Shown here in pieces: positions 8,458 to 17,721 of a stretch of 64,000 bases of DNA. The stretch's first letter is position 1. Every line of letters begins with the position of its first letter. A model generated the notes under the pieces. It had not been told where the DNA came from and made no database searches. It was given only the letters and a program-made list of their open reading frames with translations. This DNA is from Epilithonimonas lactis. Lineage in GTDB: Bacteria > Bacteroidota > Bacteroidia > Flavobacteriales > Weeksellaceae. The stretch covers positions 186,001-250,000 of the forward strand of contig NZ_FOFI01000001.1 of the NCBI RefSeq assembly GCF_900110605.1, given 5' to 3'. The translations under genes were made by a program, and so were the position numbers.

Positions 8458-9888
8458 ATGAAATTGAAAAACGCTTTTTTTGCATCCCTACTTTTATCTG
8501 GAATGTTATCCGCACAGACCATTGCTATAGATACAACCGTTCCTAATAATCCTGCTGCTGAAAACAGTATCCTGGAATATTGGTATTGGGCTTACGGGAT
8601 CAAAGTGACAGGAAGTGGTTTCGCGGCCAACTCTGCCATCAAGTTTACATCCGTAGATCCTCAAGGTGGTTTGAGGTCTTTATCTTCTACTACAGATGCT
8701 ACAGGAAATATCACTTTCCAGTTCAATGGCTGGACCAATGTTTCTCCTTTAGGATATTACACTTTGAAAGTTGAAGACGCTTCTGGTAAGACAGCAACTG
8801 GAAACTACACCGTGATCAAGGATCCAAAAAGTGTCATTACAGGAACTGCAACACCTGTAGAATTCAAGATGATGGATTTTGATTCTGGTTCTACGATCAA
8901 GGTTAAAAATCTGGTGCCTTACGGACAGGTCAAGATCAATGTCGGAAATCCGGCGTCAGGTGCTTGGGAGCTGAATAAAGATGAAGAAATGTACGCTGAC
9001 GGAAACGGAGAGCTGGATATAGAATTAAACAGCAACTCCAGACTTTTTGCTCCAGCAGGAATGATCCCTCTTGAGCCTATCGAAGGCAACTGGACCTTGA
9101 GCTATAATGACTGGTCTGGAGAAGGTCTGAAGGGAAGCACAAAAATACGAGTGTTACCAAATAATCCTAGCACATCATCATATTGTGGCGCTTCGGCAAT
9201 CACTTCTGAGCCGATCACGTCTGTCACATTTGCTGACCTTGCTAATAATTCTGATCCAAATGCCGGAAGTTCTTATGAAAACTTCGTGTCCAAAGTTGGA
9301 AATATAGAAAGAGGAAAAGAGTACAAAATGACCGTGAAAGGTAATGCAGCAGGTTCTTGGAAAGTGAGCACCTTCACCGCTTTCATCGATTGGAACCAAA
9401 ACGGGACTCTGGATAATGAGAACGAGATCTACAGAATTGGTTTTGTAAAAGGAAGCACTGGAATGGATGATATGTCAGCAGAACTTACCATCAGAGTGCC
9501 AGAGAATGCTGTGTTGGGAAATACAAGACTGAGACTTCTGAAAGTGAATTCACCTTCTACATTTGCAATGTTCTGGCCAACAGGTGCTTGTGGAAGTTAC
9601 AACAATGGACAGATTGAAGATTACACGTTAGCCGTGAAAGAAGCTTTGGCTGTCAATGACGCATCCATCAACAAAGTACAATTGTATCCAAATCCTGTGA
9701 AAGATGTGTTGACGGTTTCTTCTAACAAAAAAGTAAACTCGATTTCTGTTTACAATGGTGCAGGACAATTGGTGAAAACGATTCAAAATGCAAACACGGT
9801 GAATATGAGCAATCTTTCTGCAGGTGTTTATGTGGTGAAAACCGATGTAGAAGGTAAAACCGAAACTTCTAAAGTCATCAAGAAGTAA
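8458..9888 (+). CDS. secreted GEVED-domain protein with T9SS type A sorting tail
   Basis: The 476-residue protein has a signal peptide (MKLKNAFFASLLLSGMLSAQ), beta-rich Ig-like modules, and a GEVED domain at about residues 240-395 that ends in GQIEDYTLAV. A T9SS type A C-terminal domain fills the last 75 residues: VQLYPNPVKDVLTVSS, then ISVYNGAGQLV, then GVYVVKT, ending KVIKK. The type A tail is the signal for export through the T9SS and is normally cleaved or anchored by the PorU sortase. I see no catalytic motif. Its sorting tail is very similar to that of the next gene. It is a single gene with its own terminator. Function beyond export is unknown. Confidence 0.85.
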   Translation: MKLKNAFFASLLLSGMLSAQTIAIDTTVPNNPAAENSILEYWYWAYGIKVTGSGFAANSAIKFTSVDPQGGLRSLSSTTDATGNITFQFNGWTNVSPLGYYTLKVEDASGKTATGNYTVIKDPKSVITGTATPVEFKMMDFDSGSTIKVKNLVPYGQVKINVGNPASGAWELNKDEEMYADGNGELDIELNSNSRLFAPAGMIPLEPIEGNWTLSYNDWSGEGLKGSTKIRVLPNNPSTSSYCGASAITSEPITSVTFADLANNSDPNAGSSYENFVSKVGNIERGKEYKMTVKGNAAGSWKVSTFTAFIDWNQNGTLDNENEIYRIGFVKGSTGMDDMSAELTIRVPENAVLGNTRLRLLKVNSPSTFAMFWPTGACGSYNNGQIEDYTLAVKEALAVNDASINKVQLYPNPVKDVLTVSSNKKVNSISVYNGAGQLVKTIQNANTVNMSNLSAGVYVVKTDVEGKTETSKVIKK

Positions 9889-9918
9889 CAGACTTCAAAA
9901 AAGACCATAATTATTTTA

Positions 9919-9961
9919 TCGGCTATTGTTCAATATCTATTTTTTCAATAGCCGGTTTTTT
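9919..9961 (+). terminator. terminator after the GEVED cargo gene
   Basis: Stem TCGGCTATTG (9919-9928) pairs with CAATAGCCGG (9946-9955), followed by a run of six T residues. The loop is 17 bases. Confidence 0.75.
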
Positions 9962-9997
9962 AGTGCCCAATTTTAACTATCAATCTAACTAACTTAT

Positions 9998-11989
9998 ATG
10001 AAAAAATCTTTATCAATTCTATCCATTCTACTGGGTATTTCGGCTTTCGCACAAGTCGATGTGGCAGCAACTGCCGGAACAGCAACCGCAACGTACACTA
10101 CGGTGAAAGGTGCCTTTGATGCCATCAATGCAGGGACGCATCAAGGTGTCATCAACATAATAATTACGGCCAATACAAATGAAACTGCTACTGCAGCGCT
10201 TAGTAGAAGTACAGGAACTTCAAACTTTACATCGGTATCTTTAAAACCTGCTGCAAATGTATCCGCAACCATTACTGGCGCTGCAACTGGTCCCGTTTTC
10301 AGAATTCTTGGAAGCAACGTCACTATCGATGGAAGTAATAACGGAACAGATAGCAGGAATTTAACTGTCATTAATGCTAATGCAGCAGGAGCTCAGGTTG
10401 TTGCAATGGGTTCATCTGACGTGGCAAATCCATTGACCAACGTGACGATTAAAAATACGACTCTGGTCAACGGTGTTAAAACTTCAGGATATGGAATTGT
10501 CGTTAGTAATAATGCAGGAGCAGCAACAGCTGGCTATTTCAGAAATATCAATATCGAAAACAACTTGATCCAACGATCTTTTAATGGGATCTATCTTCTT
10601 GCAGTTTCCGCTGTAGGAAATGGGTCAGGATCTGTGATCAACAAGAATGACCTCTCTACAAGTGGAGATAATTCCAACAGATTATTAGGAATTTATTTGG
10701 GAGGTACAGATGGCGTAACGGTCTCTAATAATAAAATTGGAAACTTCGATACTACCGTTAATGAATCAAAAAGAGGAATTTGGCTGGCTGTCAATACAAT
10801 GAATTCCACGGTGAGCGATAATATCATTGATAATATTGGGGTAAATAATTTGGCAGGAGGCAGCGCGACAGGAATTCAGATCTTTACCAATGCAGGAGCA
10901 GGAAATGTACCTTCGGCAAACAAGATCCTTAGAAATAAAATTACAAACCTTTTCAGCAGCGGACTCAATAGTTCTGTTACTGGAATCAGTTTGGGTGGAA
11001 GTACGGTTGGAACGGTCATTAGCCAAAATACCATCAATAATCTTCTGAATACAAAAGGAGGATCATCAACAGGACTGGGAGCAGAAGGCATCACCTTGAA
11101 TACTGGTACGGCTTCCAATACTTTGGTGAGTAACAACTTCATCTCAAAGGTTTCGAGTTTTGGAGCATCATTTTCTGGAAGTACGGGCGGAATTCTCATC
11201 AACGCAGGTACTGGATATAAGATCTACAATAATTCGGTTTATTTGACAGAAACTCAAAACGACGGAACAAGCAAAGGTCTTCCGATTGCACTTAGCATTG
11301 CCAGTATTACAGCAACGGGCGCGATAGACCTTAGAAATAATATTTTTGTAACGAATCTTGCAGATTCTTCTGTACCGGCTTATGCGGCATCAGTATATTT
11401 CAGTACAACATTTGCCAACACAGACCCGAAGATCATCTTTTCTAATTTTGACAATAATATTTTTTACAGCAGCAGCAATCTGGCTATTCTATCGGTCACA
11501 ACAACGCCTACGATTTTAACTAATATGACTGAGCTGCAAACGACCTACGGAAGTAATGCCAATTCTCTCAGAGCGCTCCCAAAATTTGTTTCTGATACAG
11601 ATCTTCACATTACAGAAACTTCTGAAAACTTAGCGATTGATAATAAAGGCGTTGCTTTGACAGAGGTTCCAACGGATATTGATGGAGCAACAAGAAGCGA
11701 AACAACTCCAGATATCGGAGCAGACGAATTCACTGTCGTTACAATGGCTGTGAATGACGCTGCCAACAAATCAAAGATCCAAGTTTATCCTAATCCTGTA
11801 AATGATGTTTTGACAGTTTCTTCTGACAAAAAAGTAAGCAACATCTCAGTTTACAATGTTGGAGGACAATTGATCTCGGAAGCTGATCATTCTAATGTCA
11901 TCAACCTTAATAAGCTTCCTTCAGGTGTTTATTTCGTAAAAACAGTTGTGGAAGGGAAAGTCGAAATGACCAAAGTGATCAAAAAATAA
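9998..11989 (+). CDS. secreted parallel beta-helix repeat protein with T9SS type A tail
   Basis: The 663-residue product has a signal peptide (MKKSLSILSILLGISAFAQ) and a long central region of beta-helix-like repeats rich in Asn, Gly, Ser and Thr. Recurring units such as NNKIG, NIIDNIG, NKITNL and NTINNL are spaced about 25-35 residues apart. A stretch ending DIGADEF is common at the end of right-handed beta-helix domains. The last 75 residues are a type A T9SS sorting domain (IQVYPNPVNDVLTVSS ... KVIKK). Beta-helix proteins often bind or cut polysaccharides, but no pectate-lyase-like active site is obvious. It is most likely a surface or secreted adhesin-like or glycan-active protein; the function is unknown. 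Confidence 0.82.
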   Translation: MKKSLSILSILLGISAFAQVDVAATAGTATATYTTVKGAFDAINAGTHQGVINIIITANTNETATAALSRSTGTSNFTSVSLKPAANVSATITGAATGPVFRILGSNVTIDGSNNGTDSRNLTVINANAAGAQVVAMGSSDVANPLTNVTIKNTTLVNGVKTSGYGIVVSNNAGAATAGYFRNINIENNLIQRSFNGIYLLAVSAVGNGSGSVINKNDLSTSGDNSNRLLGIYLGGTDGVTVSNNKIGNFDTTVNESKRGIWLAVNTMNSTVSDNIIDNIGVNNLAGGSATGIQIFTNAGAGNVPSANKILRNKITNLFSSGLNSSVTGISLGGSTVGTVISQNTINNLLNTKGGSSTGLGAEGITLNTGTASNTLVSNNFISKVSSFGASFSGSTGGILINAGTGYKIYNNSVYLTETQNDGTSKGLPIALSIASITATGAIDLRNNIFVTNLADSSVPAYAASVYFSTTFANTDPKIIFSNFDNNIFYSSSNLAILSVTTTPTILTNMTELQTTYGSNANSLRALPKFVSDTDLHITETSENLAIDNKGVALTEVPTDIDGATRSETTPDIGADEFTVVTMAVNDAANKSKIQVYPNPVNDVLTVSSDKKVSNISVYNVGGQLISEADHSNVINLNKLPSGVYFVKTVVEGKVEMTKVIKK

Positions 11990-12020
11990 ATTTAATTCAT
12001 CATAATTTTTTAATTGAAGG

Positions 12021-12051
12021 CGAGACTGATCGGATTGAAAGGTCTCGTTTT
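12021..12051 (+). terminator. terminator after the beta-helix cargo gene
   Basis: Stem CGAGAC / GTCTCG with a 15-base loop, then TTTTT. The stem-loop resembles the one after the next gene (15016-15049), including the loop start TGATC. Confidence 0.75.
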
Positions 12052-12086
12052 TATTCTTGATGATCATTACAGTTTATATAATTAAT

Positions 12087-14987
12087 ATGAAGAAAATTTT
12101 CACCATTCTAGCGGTTTCATTTGGTCTGATATTGAGTTCCGCCCATTGGAATCCGACAACCTTCAAAGGGACAAGGTCCAAGGAAACGAAATCGACCAAT
12201 TTCTATTCTCTCGACCTTGATGTCATCAGAATAAAACTTGCAACAGCACAGCCAACGGGAAGAAACAATCAACCGACGATCATTGAGTTGCCAACTTTGA
12301 ACGGACAAATAGAACAATTTGAAGTTTACAGTTTACCAGTCGTAGCGAAATCTTTGGCAGAGCGTTATCAATTGGGTTCTTATGTTGGATCGAAAGTCGG
12401 CGATCCTACAACTTACGTTAGATTTAGCGTTTCGCCATATGATCTGCAATCGATGATGTTTAGAAATGGCCATTACGAATTCATTGAACCATTAAACAAA
12501 GAAAAAACAGTCTACGGCGTTTTCCCAAAAAGTGAAAAACAAAGTGGAGACCATGCTTTTTCCTGCTCAACGTCAGAATCTCCTCAACGTCAAAATGAAA
12601 TTGACCAATTATCCAAAGGGTCAAATTTTTCTAATATAGCAACCGACTTCAGCAAATCAAGTGACCAAAAGTACAGAACCTACAGACTGGCAATCTCCGT
12701 CACTGGAGAGTACACGCAGTATTTTGGTGGCGTACCCCAAGCTTTTTCTGCGATCAATGCAACCATTACACGTGTCAACGCGGTCTTTGAAAAGGATTTC
12801 GCGATCCACTTGGATCTGCAGGATTTTCCACAATTGATCTTCACAAATCCATCTACAGATCCATATTCTACAGCCAATACAGGCGTCGGCGGCGCTTGGA
12901 ATCGTGAAGTGCAACAGACTTTGACTTCCCTTGTCGGGAATGACGCTTACGATGTTGGTCATCTATTCACAAGAGCTGGCGGTTCTGGCAATGCCGGAGA
13001 CGTAGGAAATGTGTGCCGAAATCCGTCCAACAGCAATGATACAACCTCAAAAGGAGCAGCGTACAGTGCGCCAAGAGCAGGTAGTGGTCCGCAAGGTGAC
13101 TTTTTTGACATCGATCTGGTAGCGCACGAGATGGGACATCAGTTTGGTGCCGATCACACTTATTCTTTTGATATTCAGCAGTCACCCAATCAAACGGCGC
13201 ATATGGAACCGGGCTCTGGTTCTACGATCATGAGTTATGCTGGAATTACCAATGTGGATGTTCAAAGTTACCGCGATGCATATTATCATACGAGAAGTAT
13301 AGAGCAGGTTCAGACCTATATCAATTCTCAAAGTTGTGGAACAATTTCAAATATAAATAACAATCCACCTGTCGTAGCAGCTTTGCCAAACAAGACCATC
13401 CCAAAAGGAACTGCCTTTGTTTTAACGGCCAATGCCACAGATGCTGAGAATGATCCTTTGACCTACAATTGGGAGCAATACGATCTGGCTACTTCAGCAA
13501 TTACAACGGTCACAGGAGATAACACAACAGGTCCGAAATTCAGATCTCGTGTAGCTTCTCAGTCACCAAGCAGGTATTTCCCAAGATTGAGTAATGTGAT
13601 TAATGGAAACTTATCCAGCGCCACAGACTGGGAAGCGGTTTCCAATGTTGCAAGAACTATGAACTTCAAAGTTTTGGTCAGAGATAACAATCCTGATATC
13701 ACGCAGCAGCAGACTTCCATTGGTTCTCAGACGATAACAGTTGGCAATAATGGTCCTTTTAAAATGACAACTGCAAAAGTTTATAATAATGTCGCAAGTC
13801 CCATCAATTGGGATGTTGTGAACACGAATCTTGCACCTTACAATGTCTCGAATGTCAAAATCGATTATTCTTCAGACCAAGGTTTGACCTGGAATGTTTT
13901 AGCAGCTACAACTCCTAATGATGGATCTGAAACGTTGGATTTCTCAGCGGTTTCTGCCAATCAGAATATTGTGGTTAGAATTTCGGCTGTTGATAATGTG
14001 TTTTATGCTTTAGGCAAAGTCGCTGTTTCAAATGTTTTGGCTTGTGATGGAACTGCGCCAACAAGTTTATTAGCAAATAATATCACACAGACTACAGCGA
14101 ATATAGATTGGGATATGATCGCCAATGCGACTTATACATTGAGATACAAAAAATCGACAGAAAGTAATTGGACCGTTGTCAATAACATCACTACAAATCA
14201 ATATGCGTTGTCGCAATTAGCAATCAATACTTCGTACGATGTAAATGTTGCGGCGGTTTGTAGCGGTACAGTTGGAAATTATTCAAACATTACCTTTTTC
14301 ACGGGTGCTTACAATTATTGTGCAGCAGGTTCCACTTATCTCATGTCTGAGAAAATTGCCAATGTGATGTTTGCTGATATTAACAATAATTCCACTTCCA
14401 ATGCAGGTTATGAAGATTTTTCTAATGTCATCGGAAATGTAACGCCAGGTCAGATCTACAATTTCACAGCATCTTCCACCACGGGTTCTGGGGATTATGA
14501 CCAAGTGATCGTCTGGATCGACCTCAATCAGGATGGCGATTTTGATGATGCTGGCGAGAAGGTTTTGACCACCAATTTCAATACTTCGCCTTGGAAAGGT
14601 GTCATTACGATTCCATCAACAATCAAAGCTGGAAGGACAAAAATGAGAGTGAGGCTTTACGGCGCGATCTCAAATCCGAATACAACACCGTGTGGTAATT
14701 CCTATTATGGTCAGGTGGAAGATTACAGTTTGAATGTTGGAACCTTGGCTGTTTCGGATGTCAATAACGTTTCATTCAAATATTATCCGAATCCCGTGAA
14801 AGATATTTTGACAATTACAAGTAGCGACAAAGTCAATTCGATTTCAATTTATAATGTTGCTGGACAATTGCTCAAAACAAATAACAGTTCCAATACGATC
14901 GATATGAGTACGCTATCTACTGGAATCTATCTTATTAAGACAAATATTGGAAGTGAGATACAAACCTTCAAAGTCATCAGGAAATAA
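12087..14987 (+). CDS. secreted reprolysin-like zinc metalloprotease with T9SS type A tail
   Basis: The 966-residue protein has a signal sequence (MKKIFTILAVSFGLILSSA), a propeptide of about 180 residues, and a metzincin catalytic domain. The zinc motif HEMGHQFGADH lies at residues 347-357 (HExxHxxGxxH, three His ligands and the catalytic Glu), and a Met-turn follows in the stretch STIMSYAGI near residue 380. Downstream are Ig/cadherin-like and fibronectin type III-like modules, a GEVED domain ending GQVEDYSLNV, and a type A T9SS tail (YYPNPVKDILTITSS ... KVIRK). It is expected to be an exported protease. I used the ATG at 12087; upstream TTG/ATG codons only add residues before the signal peptide. 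Substrates are unknown. Confidence 0.9.
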   Translation: MKKIFTILAVSFGLILSSAHWNPTTFKGTRSKETKSTNFYSLDLDVIRIKLATAQPTGRNNQPTIIELPTLNGQIEQFEVYSLPVVAKSLAERYQLGSYVGSKVGDPTTYVRFSVSPYDLQSMMFRNGHYEFIEPLNKEKTVYGVFPKSEKQSGDHAFSCSTSESPQRQNEIDQLSKGSNFSNIATDFSKSSDQKYRTYRLAISVTGEYTQYFGGVPQAFSAINATITRVNAVFEKDFAIHLDLQDFPQLIFTNPSTDPYSTANTGVGGAWNREVQQTLTSLVGNDAYDVGHLFTRAGGSGNAGDVGNVCRNPSNSNDTTSKGAAYSAPRAGSGPQGDFFDIDLVAHEMGHQFGADHTYSFDIQQSPNQTAHMEPGSGSTIMSYAGITNVDVQSYRDAYYHTRSIEQVQTYINSQSCGTISNINNNPPVVAALPNKTIPKGTAFVLTANATDAENDPLTYNWEQYDLATSAITTVTGDNTTGPKFRSRVASQSPSRYFPRLSNVINGNLSSATDWEAVSNVARTMNFKVLVRDNNPDITQQQTSIGSQTITVGNNGPFKMTTAKVYNNVASPINWDVVNTNLAPYNVSNVKIDYSSDQGLTWNVLAATTPNDGSETLDFSAVSANQNIVVRISAVDNVFYALGKVAVSNVLACDGTAPTSLLANNITQTTANIDWDMIANATYTLRYKKSTESNWTVVNNITTNQYALSQLAINTSYDVNVAAVCSGTVGNYSNITFFTGAYNYCAAGSTYLMSEKIANVMFADINNNSTSNAGYEDFSNVIGNVTPGQIYNFTASSTTGSGDYDQVIVWIDLNQDGDFDDAGEKVLTTNFNTSPWKGVITIPSTIKAGRTKMRVRLYGAISNPNTTPCGNSYYGQVEDYSLNVGTLAVSDVNNVSFKYYPNPVKDILTITSSDKVNSISIYNVAGQLLKTNNSSNTIDMSTLSTGIYLIKTNIGSEIQTFKVIRK

Positions 14988-15015
14988 TTTTTATAATTGT
15001 GTTTTTTAATCGAAA

Positions 15016-15049
15016 CGAGGCTGATCCAATTGGAAAAGCCTCGTTTTTT
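15016..15049 (+). terminator. terminator after the metalloprotease gene
   Basis: Perfect stem CGAGGC / GCCTCG with a 16-base loop beginning TGATCC, followed by seven T. It lies between two converging genes. Confidence 0.8.
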
Positions 15050-15055
15050 TATTTG

Positions 15056-16717
15056 TTACTTCTTTGTGAAATTGTATGTTTTGCCATTCTGCAAAAGCTG
15101 CATCTCATTCTTTTCCGGGAAGAAATTGATCTTGATTCCAGCCTTTTCGAATGTGAATTGATCTTTCTCCACCATCTCCAAAGGAAACTCTGCTTGGCCT
15201 TTTCCCTGTGCAAATAGTTTGTCGTCGTTCACAAAGATCATCAGATCCAAAGGAATATCTGGTGAAGTGTAATTTCCGATGTATTTTTTAAGTTCTCCAT
15301 TGTAAGCCGCCGTTTCTTTGTCATTTTCAAATTTTGGAAATTCAACATCTTGGTCATAAATGATATTCAGAACGCCGATGGATAGTGTGTTGTGCGGATA
15401 ATTTTCGCCATTAATGATCATCGATATCGAGTAGTCTTCTTTCTTACTGTAAGACGTGACAGCGTGTGAGCCAGCCGTGTCGCCACCGTGACCAAATGAA
15501 ACCTGATTGTAGAAAGGTATAGCCATCATTCCCAATCCAAAGGCCAACTTAGCGCCAGGCTTCGGCATCATCTTATCCAGAGTTTCTTTCTTCACAAATT
15601 TCCCATTGAATAAGGCATTGATAAAGATATTCAGATCATTTGGAGTAGATACAATATCGCCCACACCAACGCAATTATGAAAGTCGAAATCCTCCACTTC
15701 TTTCCAGGTTCCGTTTTCATTTTCATATCCTCCAAAGACATTTTTCGGATCATCAAGCACGGAAAAAGTATTTTTCATTCCTGCTTTGCTTGTGATATTT
15801 TCTTTCAACAAAACATTGTAAGGTTTCTTTGCCACTTTCTCCAAAATCCTGCTCAATAAATAATAGCCAGAATTGGAATATCTGGTTTTCTCACCAGGTT
15901 GAAATTCCACACCTTGAGCGTTGATCGTATCACGAATAGCTTTGTCACCAACCGATCTTTTGAACAGCCATTGGTAATGTTCGCCGGCATAATCGCCTAA
16001 TCCGCTCGTGTGATTCAGCATTGTTTCTATCGTGATATTATCCGCATTTGGAGCGTCTGGAAAATATTTGGAAAGCTTGTCTATGAGATTCAGTTTTCCT
16101 TTTTCCACTTGCTGCATCAGCATGATCGCAGTGAATAACTTACTGACAGAACCGATCTGATAACGCGTGTCAGAATCCCATTTTACATTTGGCAATTGAT
16201 CTTGCCCAAAGTCTCTTTTGTAAACTTCTTTTCCTTTTCTGAAGATGGAAATACTCCCAATACCTTGTTTGTTCTGAGTGAGATAATTGAAATAATCATC
16301 CAACTTCGCCGTATTGATCTCACGGTTTCCGATGTCTTTTAGTTTCTCATCTTTCGGGTTTGATTTTTCGGTACCATTATTTTTGAAAAGATTCATTGGG
16401 AATGAGCGACCATTCTGGGTAAAAGTGCCTTCGAAATGATCTGTTTTGTATTGTCCTTTGTAGGAAGCACCCAATTCATTCATTTCAAAAACAAGTTCAT
16501 TATTGGTGAACTCTGTTTTATCAACCGTAATGATCTTGTCACTTTGTTTTGGACTTTTTGCGGAAGAAGTATAACTGTTATTTTCTTTTTTAATATTAAA
16601 GATCAGAGGCAGTTGCGTTCCACCAAGGTCGAGTTCGCCTTTCCAAGAACCTGTTAAATCTTGGGCGTAAAAAGTCTGTGCTAATAAAATCAGCACCCAT
16701 AATAGTTTGGTTTTCAT
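15056..16717 (-). CDS. secreted serine hydrolase, beta-lactamase / class C penicillin-binding fold
   Basis: The 553-residue protein has a signal peptide (MKTKLLWVLILLAQTFYAQ), an N-terminal beta domain to about residue 125, and a serine beta-lactamase-like domain. The SxxK motif is SVSK at residues 190-193, the second motif is YSN at 280-282, and an HGGDTAGSHA stretch replaces the KTG motif, as in the AmpC/esterase branch. Such proteins act as D-amino acid peptidases or esterases more often than as beta-lactamases. It is the last of three same-strand genes, 13 bases after the Yip1-like gene. Location is periplasm or outer surface. The substrate is unknown, and nothing here proves antibiotic resistance. 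Confidence 0.85.
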   Translation of the reverse strand: MKTKLLWVLILLAQTFYAQDLTGSWKGELDLGGTQLPLIFNIKKENNSYTSSAKSPKQSDKIITVDKTEFTNNELVFEMNELGASYKGQYKTDHFEGTFTQNGRSFPMNLFKNNGTEKSNPKDEKLKDIGNREINTAKLDDYFNYLTQNKQGIGSISIFRKGKEVYKRDFGQDQLPNVKWDSDTRYQIGSVSKLFTAIMLMQQVEKGKLNLIDKLSKYFPDAPNADNITIETMLNHTSGLGDYAGEHYQWLFKRSVGDKAIRDTINAQGVEFQPGEKTRYSNSGYYLLSRILEKVAKKPYNVLLKENITSKAGMKNTFSVLDDPKNVFGGYENENGTWKEVEDFDFHNCVGVGDIVSTPNDLNIFINALFNGKFVKKETLDKMMPKPGAKLAFGLGMMAIPFYNQVSFGHGGDTAGSHAVTSYSKKEDYSISMIINGENYPHNTLSIGVLNIIYDQDVEFPKFENDKETAAYNGELKKYIGNYTSPDIPLDLMIFVNDDKLFAQGKGQAEFPLEMVEKDQFTFEKAGIKINFFPEKNEMQLLQNGKTYNFTKK

Positions 16718-16730
16718 AATGATTTAGTAT

Positions 16731-17303
16731 TTATTTATTGAAGATCTGACAAAGTATGACCGTGAGAAAAGTGACGATGCAAAATAGCGTCACGTGCTGC
16801 CATTTTTTGATGTTCGTTGCCGTTTTGAAGCCGTTATAGAAAAGAACAATGCTGTAAACCAACGCTCCAACTGCGATTGCTATGGTCAAAAACATGAAGA
16901 TGAAATCGAGGATCGGAAAAGTACCAGAAGGATGATCTTGATAGGCGATGACCCGCTTCGTAACTACCTTCGTGTATTCTATTTTTTCAAATGGTAAAAT
17001 GATGATCAAAGGAATTTGAGAAATCAAAACTGTATTGATGATATCGATGATCCTTGTTTTCTTGTATAATATTTTCCCTAATACAAACAAGACTGCAATC
17101 ATAGAAACATAACTGATAATGGTGGAAATCGTCGCTTTTTGGAAATCAAAATTTTCCATACGATCGATCCTGTAGATGCTTGTAAAATAAGAGCTGGTCC
17201 ATTGATTGATCAATATAATTGCTATCAGAGAAATGAGTCCTAAACCAAGCAAATATTTCTCATCAAATCGTCCAAACGGATTGAATATAGTTTTCCAGTT
17301 CAT
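16731..17303 (-). CDS. Yip1-like multi-pass membrane protein
   Basis: The 190-residue protein has about five hydrophobic helices (for example LGLGLISLIAIILI, SYVSMIAVLFVLG, FIFMFLTIAIAVGALVYSIV and VTLFCIVTFLTVILC) and the N-terminus MNWKTIFNPFGRFDEKYLLG, typical of short bacterial Yip1-family proteins. Its start overlaps the end of the DUF2089 gene by four bases (ATGA), so the two are translationally coupled. The serine hydrolase follows 13 bases downstream. No enzymatic motif is seen. The assignment rests on topology and general resemblance; the function is unknown. Confidence 0.65.
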   Translation of the reverse strand: MNWKTIFNPFGRFDEKYLLGLGLISLIAIILINQWTSSYFTSIYRIDRMENFDFQKATISTIISYVSMIAVLFVLGKILYKKTRIIDIINTVLISQIPLIIILPFEKIEYTKVVTKRVIAYQDHPSGTFPILDFIFMFLTIAIAVGALVYSIVLFYNGFKTATNIKKWQHVTLFCIVTFLTVILCQIFNK

Positions 17304-17575
17304 AGCTTTTGGTTTTGAAGTTTTTTCACTTTTTCGATGAGGTCATCCATTTTGTTTCTCATGGTGGGATAGGAGAGTTCGGCCTGTTTCGCCATTTCCT
17401 TGATGCTTCCGCTGGAAAGTAAGAAGTTGACAACAAATTCCTGATCTTCACGGCTCAGTTTCAAAAGGACGGGAAGTTCATAATCACCATTCACTTGGGT
17501 AGCGCATGATGGACATTTCATTTGGCTAACATTCAGGTTATGATCGCAGCTTGGACAAACGATTGGAAGTTTCAT
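17300..17575 (-). CDS. DUF2089-family zinc-ribbon / HTH-like regulator
   Basis: The 91-residue protein begins with a zinc ribbon of two CPSC pairs (Cys 7, 10, 21 and 24). A helical region follows, REDQEFVVNFLLSSGSIKEM then LSYPTMRNKMDDLIEKV, which reads like a sigma-factor-type helix-turn-helix. This matches the DUF2089 family. It is the first gene of a tight operon with the Yip1-like protein and the serine hydrolase. A role as transcription regulator of the operon is inferred from the HTH-like segment and position. Confidence 0.8.
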   Translation of the reverse strand: MKLPIVCPSCDHNLNVSQMKCPSCATQVNGDYELPVLLKLSREDQEFVVNFLLSSGSIKEMAKQAELSYPTMRNKMDDLIEKVKKLQNQKL

Positions 17576-17664
17576 TTCTTTAATTTTGTTTTACAAATGT
17601 AATAATTATTTTAATAAAGTTAAATATTATTTTAGTTTTATTAAAATGTATTTGATTTAAAGAC

Positions 17665-17694
17665 ATAAAAAAAACTCCCACGATTGGAAGTTTT
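17665..17694 (-). terminator. terminator after the 232-residue secreted protein gene
   Basis: Imperfect stem AAAACTCCCA / TGGAAGTTTT with loop CGAT; on the minus strand it is followed by a run of T. It ends the gene at 17722-18420. Confidence 0.65.
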
Positions 17695-17721
17695 AAAACT
17701 CGTTGCGAGAATTTTATCTAT

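Noticed and set aside
15056-16717. Reading the serine hydrolase as an antibiotic-resistance beta-lactamase
   Set aside because: It has the SxxK and YxN motifs but an HGG rather than KTG third motif and a different N-terminal domain, so a general peptidase or esterase is more likely.
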